Part shown: positions 1 to 5,008 of the stretch, piece by piece | Position numbering within the stretch: the stretch's first letter is position 1 | How the letters are laid out: each line of letters opens with the position of its first letter | Assembly (NCBI GenBank): GCA_966248875.1 | Contig: CBINBI010000121.1 | Coordinates: 1-5,008, forward strand | Origin: Dokdonella_A sp966248875 | Lineage (GTDB): Bacteria; Pseudomonadota; Gammaproteobacteria; Xanthomonadales; Rhodanobacteraceae | DNA: 5,008 nt | Direction: 5' to 3' | The notes under the pieces: generated by a model | Told to the model about the DNA's origin: nothing | Seen by the model: the letters and a program-made list of their open reading frames with translations, nothing else | Databases searched by the model: none | Made by a program: the position numbers and the translations under genes

Positions 1-72
1 CTGTGACGCGGCGGAGGTCGGACGTAAGAGGCCGCGCTCAGCGCGCGGGCGGCGCGCGGGATCGCGCCGCAA

Positions 73-105
73 TTTGCCACAGGCTAGGGAAGGCCTGTCG
101 GCAAA
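73..105. repeat. Imperfect 12-bp inverted repeat
   Basis: TTTGCC (73-78) pairs with GGCAAA (100-105) and ACAGGC (79-84) pairs with GCCTGT (93-98). One C is bulged at 99 and the loop is 8 bases. The stem is long for chance, but neither strand has a T-run after it: A residues follow on the plus strand, and AAATT on the minus strand. It is therefore not a standard intrinsic terminator. Its role is unknown. Confidence 0.6.
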
Positions 106-118
106 AACCCCGGCCGCC

Positions 119-140
119 CGCAGCGCACCGGTGCGCTGCG
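119..140. repeat. Perfect 22-bp palindrome
   Basis: The half-site CGCAGCGCACC is followed directly by its exact reverse complement, with the centre between 129 and 130 and no spacer. Symmetry breaks at 118/141. A spacer-less palindrome suits a dimeric DNA-binding site or a cruciform better than an RNA hairpin, because there is no loop. The surrounding DNA is very GC-rich, which raises the chance of such symmetry, but 22 perfect bases is still notable. The function is unknown. Confidence 0.65.
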
Positions 141-172
141 CCGGCGCGTCACCGAGGGCGTGTTCTCTTGGT

Positions 173-202
173 GACTTTCTCTTGCACGAGCAAGAGAAAG
201 TC
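173..202. repeat. Perfect 13-bp-arm hairpin (GACTTTCTCTTGC arms)
   Basis: GACTTTCTCTTGC (173-185) and GCAAGAGAAAGTC (190-202) are exact reverse complements around a 4-base loop ACGA. The arms are AT-richer than the surroundings, so this is not simply a product of GC bias. The pattern, a 'GACTTTCTCTTGC' arm, its complement, and a REP-like palindrome about 90 bases later, resembles a dispersed intergenic repeat I recall from Xanthomonadales genomes. That is memory, not a search. No T-tract follows on either strand, so I do not call it a terminator. Confidence 0.7.
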
Positions 203-206
203 CCGC

Positions 207-225
207 GCCGGCCAGGATGGCCGGC
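207..225. repeat. 7-bp-arm GC-rich inverted repeat
   Basis: GCCGGCC (207-213) and GGCCGGC (219-225) are exact reverse complements around the loop AGGAT. It begins 5 bases after the 173-202 hairpin, and the two probably belong to the same repeat unit. Each arm is itself nearly self-complementary. No function can be assigned. Confidence 0.55.
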
Positions 226-285
226 AAGACCCGCAGGGACGCGGATCGGTTTATATCTCGGGCGCTAAACGAAAAGCGAAAGGCA

Positions 286-313
286 CTGGGTTCCCGCTTC
301 CGCGGGAACGACG
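286..313. repeat. REP-like palindromic repeat (GTTCCCGC / GCGGGAAC)
   Basis: GTTCCCGC (290-297) and GCGGGAAC (302-309) form a perfect 8-bp stem with loop TTCC, flanked by CTGG on the left and GACG on the right. The core closely follows the dispersed proteobacterial intergenic repeat 'CTGGATTCCCGC...GCGGGAATGACG', whose translation gives the spurious peptide 'SRFRGND' that litters hypothetical-protein annotations. The same peptide pattern is readable here. A further small stem, GGTCG-AAAA-CGACC, follows at 315-328. Such elements often sit between genes and can affect mRNA 3' ends; here it lies about 130 bp beyond the hflD stop. No RAYT transposase gene is visible in the window. Confidence 0.7.
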
Positions 314-442
314 AGGTCGAAAACGACCAAACCGAGCCGTGCCCTTTTCGCCCGAAGGGAGCCACAGCCACGACGTTCGCGTCATATCGAGAATCGCAAG
401 CGACTCGCAATCGGCAACGGCGAATCCGCCCTGAGCTCGAAT

Positions 443-1072
443 TCACCCGCGGTCGAGCGTGCACCGCGCCAGCAATCCTCTCGCCAGCATGGCGTACTCG
501 CGTCGTCGCAGCAGCAGGCGGAACTGGCCGCCGCCGACCTGGTGCCAGAGCACGGCCGCGCGCACGGCGGCGAGGAGCATGGCGCGGATCTGCTCGACGT
601 CGCGCGGATTGCCGAGATGCGCGGGGTTGCCGTGCACGACGATGCGCGGGCGCACGCGCGAGAGCGTCTCGCAGTAAAGTTCGGCCAGGCGCGCCTGCAC
701 GCCGGCGTGATTGACGCCGACGTGCGGAATCTGGCGCTGGATCGATTCGATGCCGCTGCGCAGGGCGTCGCGCATGGCGGGCAGCCGCTCGAGGCGGCGG
801 GCGAGGCGGGTCACGCTCAGCACGAGTTGCGTCAGCGCAAGCTCGCGGGCGCCGTCGTCGAGTTGCGCGATCAGCTGTTCCAGTCCCATGCGCACGCCGG
901 AGAGGCCGCCGAACACGTCGGCGGCGCTGTCGGCGTCGATGCGGAAAATGCTGGCGAGGCTGGCTTCGCTGCTGGCAGCGTCGACGCTGCCGCGCGTGGC
1001 GAGATCGTGGACCAGGCGGCAGGCCTGGAACACGCCGGCGAGCGCGATCACGCGCGCTTCACGCGCAGGCAT
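443..1072 (-). CDS. hflD: HflD homolog, high-frequency-lysogenization protein
   Basis: The 209-residue product matches the HflD (YcfC) family, whose E. coli member has 213 residues. Visible conserved blocks are LAGVFQACRLV near residues 11-21, VFGG at 53-56, RPRI at 141-144 and the hallmark RAAVLWHQVGGG at 171-182. HflD is an all-helical protein associated with the inner membrane. In E. coli it binds the phage lambda activator CII and promotes its degradation. Its role outside phage biology is not settled, and nothing here tells what it does in this host. There is no signal peptide. The start ATG overlaps the mnmA end by 14 bp in another frame and has a GGAGG Shine-Dalgarno 8 bases upstream, so the two genes are almost certainly co-transcribed and probably translationally coupled. 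The order mnmA-hflD is the same as in E. coli. No intrinsic terminator follows. Confidence 0.93.
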   Translation of the reverse strand: MPAREARVIALAGVFQACRLVHDLATRGSVDAASSEASLASIFRIDADSAADVFGGLSGVRMGLEQLIAQLDDGARELALTQLVLSVTRLARRLERLPAMRDALRSGIESIQRQIPHVGVNHAGVQARLAELYCETLSRVRPRIVVHGNPAHLGNPRDVEQIRAMLLAAVRAAVLWHQVGGGQFRLLLRRREYAMLARGLLARCTLDRG

Positions 1073-2174
1073 CGTGCCAGCCTCCGAACGGTGCGTCGCT
1101 TCTCTCGATGACGCCGCCGCCGAGGCAGACGTCGCCGTCGTAGAAGACGACGGACTGGCCCGGCGTGACGGCGCGCTGGGGCTCGTCGAACGCGACTTCG
1201 CATTCGGAGCCCGTGATGTGGACTTCGCAGGCCTGATCGACCTGCCGGTAGCGCGTCTTGGCGGTGCAGCGGAATTCCGTGGCAGGCGGCTCGCCGGCGA
1301 TCCAGGTCAGCTCCCGGGCGATGAGGCGGCGCGATTGCAGCCATTCGTTCTCATGGCCCTGCGCTGCTATGAGGACGTTGCGCGCCACGTCCTTGCCGAC
1401 GACGTACCAGGGCTCGCCGGCACCTTCAGCGCGTCCGCCGATGCCGAGGCCGCTGCGCTGCCCCAGCGTGTAGAAGAACACGCCGACGTGCTCGCCGACG
1501 GTGGCGCCTTCCGGCGTCCGGATCTCGCCGGACTGTGCCGGGATGTAACCGGAGAGGAACGCGCGGAAATCGCGCTCGCCGATGAAGCAGATGCCGGTCG
1601 AGTCCTTTTTCGCGTGCGTCGGCAACCGGGCGTCGCGCGCGAGCGCGCGGACCGTGGCCTTTTCGAGATCGCCGATCGGGAACAGCGTCGCCGACAGCGC
1701 GTCCTGCCCGAGCGCGTGCAGGAAATAGCTCTGGTCCTTCGCCCGGTCGCGCGCGCGCAGCAGGCGCCAGCGCCCGTCGACGCGATCGACGCGCGCGTAA
1801 TGGCCGGTCGCGATCTTGTCGGCGCCGAGCGCGCGCGCGTGGTCGAGGAACGTGCGGAACTTAATCTCGCGGTTGCACAGCACATCCGGGTTCGGCGTGC
1901 GGCCGGCGCGGTACTCGTCGAGGAAGTGCGCGAACACCTGGTCCCAGTACTCGGCGGCGAAGTTGCGCATGTGCAGCGGAATGCCCAGCCGCGCGGACAC
2001 GGCGAGCGCGTCCTTGCGGTCCTCGTCGGCGCGGCACGGGCCGTTGCGGTCGTCCTCTTCCCAGTTCTGCATGAACATGCCCGCGATCGGCACGCCCTCG
2101 CGCCGAAGCAGCAGCGCGGCGACGGATGAATCGACGCCGCCCGACATGCCGACGATGACCTCCGGTTTCAGCAA
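1059..2174 (-). CDS. mnmA: tRNA-specific 2-thiouridylase MnmA (TTG start)
   Basis: MnmA (TrmU) puts the 2-thio group on the wobble uridine U34 of tRNA-Lys, -Glu and -Gln in the cytoplasm. It uses ATP to adenylate C2 and a protein-bound persulfide as sulfur donor; in E. coli the sulfur comes from IscS through the Tus relay. The 371-residue product is close to the usual 360-370. Visible features are the PP-loop SGGVDSS at 11-17, NPDVLC with Asp97 and the first active-site Cys100, GHYAR at 124-128, and DSTGICFIGE carrying the second active-site Cys196. C-terminal beta-barrel elements include GQSVVFYDGD at 339-348. Both catalytic cysteines are present. The start is TTG: the in-frame stretch back to an upstream TAG contains no ATG, and the next ATG falls inside the conserved VIVGMSGG strand, too late. 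The TTG has only a weak, closely spaced AGGA before it. The gene lies 62 bp after the NUDIX stop and overlaps hflD, consistent with an operon. Confidence 0.96.
   Translation of the reverse strand: MLKPEVIVGMSGGVDSSVAALLLRREGVPIAGMFMQNWEEDDRNGPCRADEDRKDALAVSARLGIPLHMRNFAAEYWDQVFAHFLDEYRAGRTPNPDVLCNREIKFRTFLDHARALGADKIATGHYARVDRVDGRWRLLRARDRAKDQSYFLHALGQDALSATLFPIGDLEKATVRALARDARLPTHAKKDSTGICFIGERDFRAFLSGYIPAQSGEIRTPEGATVGEHVGVFFYTLGQRSGLGIGGRAEGAGEPWYVVGKDVARNVLIAAQGHENEWLQSRRLIARELTWIAGEPPATEFRCTAKTRYRQVDQACEVHITGSECEVAFDEPQRAVTPGQSVVFYDGDVCLGGGVIERSDAPFGGWHDACA
1081..1086 (-). promoter_or_regulatory. Shine-Dalgarno site of hflD, inside mnmA
   Basis: On the minus strand the sequence reads CGGAGG, then 8 bases, then the hflD ATG at 1072-1070. 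This is a near-consensus ribosome binding site lying within the last codons of mnmA, and it fixes the hflD start. Ribosomes finishing mnmA at 1059 pass directly over it, which fits translational coupling. Confidence 0.75.
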
Positions 2175-2236
2175 CGTTCCTATCTCTGCTTTTCGATCAG
2201 ACGTGCAGCCGGCGAAACCGCTCTGCGCTCCTGCGC

Positions 2237-2767
2237 TCAGGGATGGGCGCTAAGGTAACGGATCGCGTCGAGCGGCAGGCGATGGCCTGCGAGCCAGTCA
2301 TCCACGCTCGCCAGCACCATCGGGCTGCGCAGTCGCTCGGATTCTGCGGCGATTTCCTCGCGGCTCAGCCAGATCGCGCGCAGGATGCCGTCGTCCAGCG
2401 CGCGCTCCGGGTGATGGCGCAGCGGCCGGCCGGCGAAGGTGAAGCGCACGAAGTGGCGGCCCGATTCGGAGTTCTGCCACTGCTGCACGCACAGCAGGCA
2501 GTCGAGCTCGATGTCCCAGCCGGTCTCTTCCAAGGTTTCGCGCACGGCGGCGGCCTGGAGCGGCTCGTCGGGATCGAGATGCCCGGCCGGCTGGTTCAGC
2601 ACGACGCGGCCGCGGACGTCCTCCTCGACCAGCAGGAAGCGCCCGTCGCGCGGCACGACGGTTGCGACGGTCACGTGCGGCCGCCATATAGCCTCGTCCG
2701 CGGCGACCGCGGCATCGATCGTGGAGTCCCGCTTCATGTCGGAGACGTTCATGCCCGAGAGTGTCAT
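2237..2767 (-). CDS. nudJ: NUDIX hydrolase, NudJ-like phosphatase
   Basis: The 176-residue product carries a complete NUDIX box at 62-84. Gly62, Glu68 and the core RETLEETGW (76-84) give the metal-binding Arg76-Glu77 and Glu80-Glu81 pattern. The preceding strand PHVTVATVV (30-38), NQPAGHLD around 58-65, and RSPMVLASVDDWL in the C-terminal part resemble E. coli NudJ, which hydrolyses nucleoside di- and triphosphates and the thiamine precursor HMP-PP. The substrate here is inferred from similarity only. Its place directly before mnmA and hflD is the same as for nudJ in E. coli and supports the assignment. E. coli NudJ (about 153 residues) starts almost at the PHVTVA strand, so this protein has about 25 extra N-terminal residues. 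In-frame ATGs at 2767, 2752 and 2737 are all possible starts, and none has a good Shine-Dalgarno. The longest is given, and the true start may be Met6 or Met11. It is cytoplasmic, with no signal peptide. Confidence 0.88.
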   Translation of the reverse strand: MTLSGMNVSDMKRDSTIDAAVAADEAIWRPHVTVATVVPRDGRFLLVEEDVRGRVVLNQPAGHLDPDEPLQAAAVRETLEETGWDIELDCLLCVQQWQNSESGRHFVRFTFAGRPLRHHPERALDDGILRAIWLSREEIAAESERLRSPMVLASVDDWLAGHRLPLDAIRYLSAHP

Positions 2768-2784
2768 GAAAGGAAGTCTACAGG

Positions 2785-2801
2785 AGCCGCTCGTGGCGGC
2801 T
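2785..2801. repeat. 6-bp inverted repeat in the divergent intergenic region
   Basis: AGCCGC (2785-2790) and GCGGCT (2796-2801) are exact reverse complements around TCGTG. It sits just upstream of the NUDIX gene start and well upstream of the clpS -10 box. It could be a small hairpin in a leftward leader or an operator half-site pair. At this length in GC-rich DNA it may also be chance. Confidence 0.3.
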
Positions 2802-2852
2802 GCCGTTCACGGGGGCGCTGATTCAATGTTTGCAAAGGCCCGGATGGTCGGC

Positions 2853-2881
2853 TCAAACCCTCCGGACCTCGGAGCTATACT
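2853..2881 (+). promoter_or_regulatory. Probable clpS(-clpA) promoter
   Basis: TATACT at 2876-2881 matches the sigma-70 -10 consensus TATAAT in five of six positions and stands out in GC-rich DNA. It lies 28 bases before the clpS ATG, so transcription would begin near 2888 and leave a leader of about 20 bases. The hexamer at the -35 position with a 17-bp spacer, TCAAAC (2853-2858), is a poor match to TTGACA. The promoter would therefore be weak or need an activator. No equally good promoter is visible for the leftward NUDIX gene: the best -10-like box is TAGACT at 2780-2775 with no -35, and it would give an almost leaderless mRNA. Confidence 0.5.
2860..2874. promoter_or_regulatory. Inverted repeat CTCCG-N5-CGGAG abutting the clpS -10 box
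   Basis: CTCCG (2860-2864) and CGGAG (2870-2874) are exact reverse complements 5 bases apart. They fill the spacer between the -35 and -10 positions of the proposed clpS promoter and end one base before TATACT. A protein bound here would block polymerase, so an operator is possible. The arms are short, so the support is modest, and no regulator is suggested by the neighbours. Confidence 0.3.
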
Positions 2882-2909
2882 GAAGGCGAATCGCCAGAAC
2901 CAGAGGCTT

Positions 2910-3236
2910 ATGACCCAGCAAACCGACCGGCGCAGCGAACACGGCCCCGGCCTCGTCCTGGAGGAGGCCCGGCCCGAAGTCGAGCGACCGCCCCTCTATC
3001 AGGTCATTCTGCTCAACGACGATTTCACCCCCATGGATTTCGTCGTGGTGGTGCTCGAGACCTTCTTCAACATGGATCGGGAGCGGGCCACGCAGGTCAT
3101 GCTCCACGTCCACACCCGCGGCAAGGCGGTCTGCGGGGTCTTCACGCGGGAGGTGGCGGAGACCAAGGTCACCCAGGTCAACGAATTTTCCCGGACTCAT
3201 CAGCACCCCCTGCTTTGCACCATGGAAAAAGCCTGA
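2910..3236 (+). CDS. clpS: ClpS, N-degron adaptor of ClpAP
   Basis: ClpS recognises proteins with destabilising N-terminal residues (Leu, Phe, Tyr, Trp in E. coli) and delivers them to ClpA for degradation by ClpP; it also slows SsrA-tag degradation. The product has 108 residues, against 106 in E. coli. After a variable N-terminal tail (about 1-28), which in E. coli is needed to engage the ClpA pore, the folded core begins at LYQVILLNDDFTPMDFV. The pocket residues equivalent to E. coli Asn34, Asp35, Asp36, Met40 and His66 are present as Asn36, Asp37, Asp38, Met42 and His68. GKAVCGVFTREVAETK (71-86) and the terminal HPLLCTMEKA are typical of the family. Upstream in-frame ATGs (from 2826) would precede the proposed -10 box and exceed family length, so 2910 is chosen. 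GAGG lies only 3 bases before the ATG, closer than usual. clpA follows 43 bp later with no terminator between, so the pair is probably an operon. Confidence 0.96.
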   Translation: MTQQTDRRSEHGPGLVLEEARPEVERPPLYQVILLNDDFTPMDFVVVVLETFFNMDRERATQVMLHVHTRGKAVCGVFTREVAETKVTQVNEFSRTHQHPLLCTMEKA

Positions 3237-3266
3237 CCGGCCCCAATCTTGCAAGGCAGGATCTGC

Positions 3267-3279
3267 GGAGACGTAAGGA
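3267..3279 (+). promoter_or_regulatory. Ribosome binding region of clpA
   Basis: Two purine-rich matches precede the clpA ATG: GGAG at 3267-3270, 9 bases upstream, and AAGGA at 3275-3279, touching the start codon. The first has workable spacing; the second is too close to act in the normal way. The site supports 3280 as the start, which also gives the N-terminus expected of ClpA. Confidence 0.5.

Positions 3280-5008
<1,729 letters not shown>

Larger units (their letters stand above)
1..442. other. Non-coding, hairpin-rich intergenic tract downstream of hflD
   Basis: This 442-base stretch holds no convincing gene. Open frames exist on both strands, but their translations are rich in Arg, Ala, Pro and Gly, match no family I know, and run straight through the inverted repeats. 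What it does hold is a series of separate inverted repeats at 73-105, 119-140, 173-202, 207-225, 290-309 and 315-328, plus a 9-bp direct repeat GCGCGCGGG at 41-49 and 52-60. I see no tRNA or rRNA and no stem followed by a T-run that would be a canonical terminator for the leftward hflD transcript. In E. coli purB follows hflD; nothing resembling purB is visible here, so it may lie further left or elsewhere. The tract looks like accumulated dispersed repeats. Whether any part is transcribed as a functional RNA cannot be told from the sequence. Confidence 0.7.

Noticed and set aside
173..202. The 13-bp hairpin as an intrinsic terminator for hflD
   Set aside because: No T-run follows the stem in either direction, and it lies about 240 bp beyond the hflD stop.
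286..328. The closely spaced palindromes as a CRISPR array
   Set aside because: The repeats differ in sequence, there are no regular spacers and no cas genes are nearby.
3..434. A 143-codon plus-strand open frame in the left tract, and an overlapping frame at 217-714
   Set aside because: The composition is low-complexity Arg/Ala/Pro-rich, there is no ribosome binding site or family resemblance, and the frames are built from the inverted repeats.
84..464. A 126-codon minus-strand open frame containing 'SSFPRKREPSAF'
   Set aside because: The peptide is the translation of the REP-like palindrome, a common source of false hypothetical proteins. The frame also runs through several hairpins and overlaps the hflD end.
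711..2129. A 472-codon open frame on the plus strand opposite mnmA and the start of hflD
   Set aside because: It spans two real genes on the other strand, has biased Arg/Ala-rich composition and matches no family. MnmA and HflD motifs are unambiguous on the minus strand.
2439..2909. An upstream extension of clpS in the same frame (ATGs from 2439 or 2826)
   Set aside because: It would overlap the NUDIX gene or the intergenic promoter and give a protein far longer than the 106-residue family norm. The conserved ClpS length fits the ATG at 2910.

Overview
This 5-kb window is GC-rich housekeeping chromosome, most likely from a gammaproteobacterium. HflD-type proteins are essentially restricted to Gammaproteobacteria, and the order NUDIX hydrolase - mnmA - hflD matches the E. 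coli order nudJ - mnmA - hflD. A 'GTTCCCGC ... GCGGGAAC' palindrome and a companion hairpin at the left end resemble dispersed intergenic repeats I associate with Xanthomonadales (Lysobacterales). That family-level placement is a recollection, not a test.

Layout, left to right. Positions 1-442 carry no convincing gene. They hold a run of separate inverted repeats, including a perfect 22-bp palindrome, a perfect 13-bp-arm hairpin and a REP-like palindrome. Positions 443-2767 are a minus-strand gene set read right to left: a NudJ-like NUDIX hydrolase, mnmA (tRNA U34 2-thiouridylase, TTG start) and hflD. The hflD start overlaps the mnmA end by 14 bp and has a strong Shine-Dalgarno sequence inside mnmA. 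A 142-bp divergent intergenic region (2768-2909) carries a good -10 box (TATACT) facing right. Next come clpS (2910-3236) and clpA (3280 to the window edge), which is cut off after codon 576 of about 760.

Functionally there are two modules. The left module contributes tRNA wobble thiolation (MnmA), hydrolysis of small phosphate compounds (NUDIX) and a membrane-associated protein of uncertain general role (HflD). The right module is the N-degron branch of Clp proteolysis. ClpS binds proteins with destabilising N-terminal residues and hands them to the ClpA hexamer, which unfolds them into ClpP. All key residues visible in MnmA, the NUDIX box, ClpS and both ClpA ATPase sites are intact.

I found no evidence of a new biological system. 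The parts most worth a second look are the hairpin-rich tract at 1-442 and the short, operator-like inverted repeat next to the clpS -10 box. In some relatives, as I recall, cspD and icd lie between clpS and the NUDIX gene; they are absent here.
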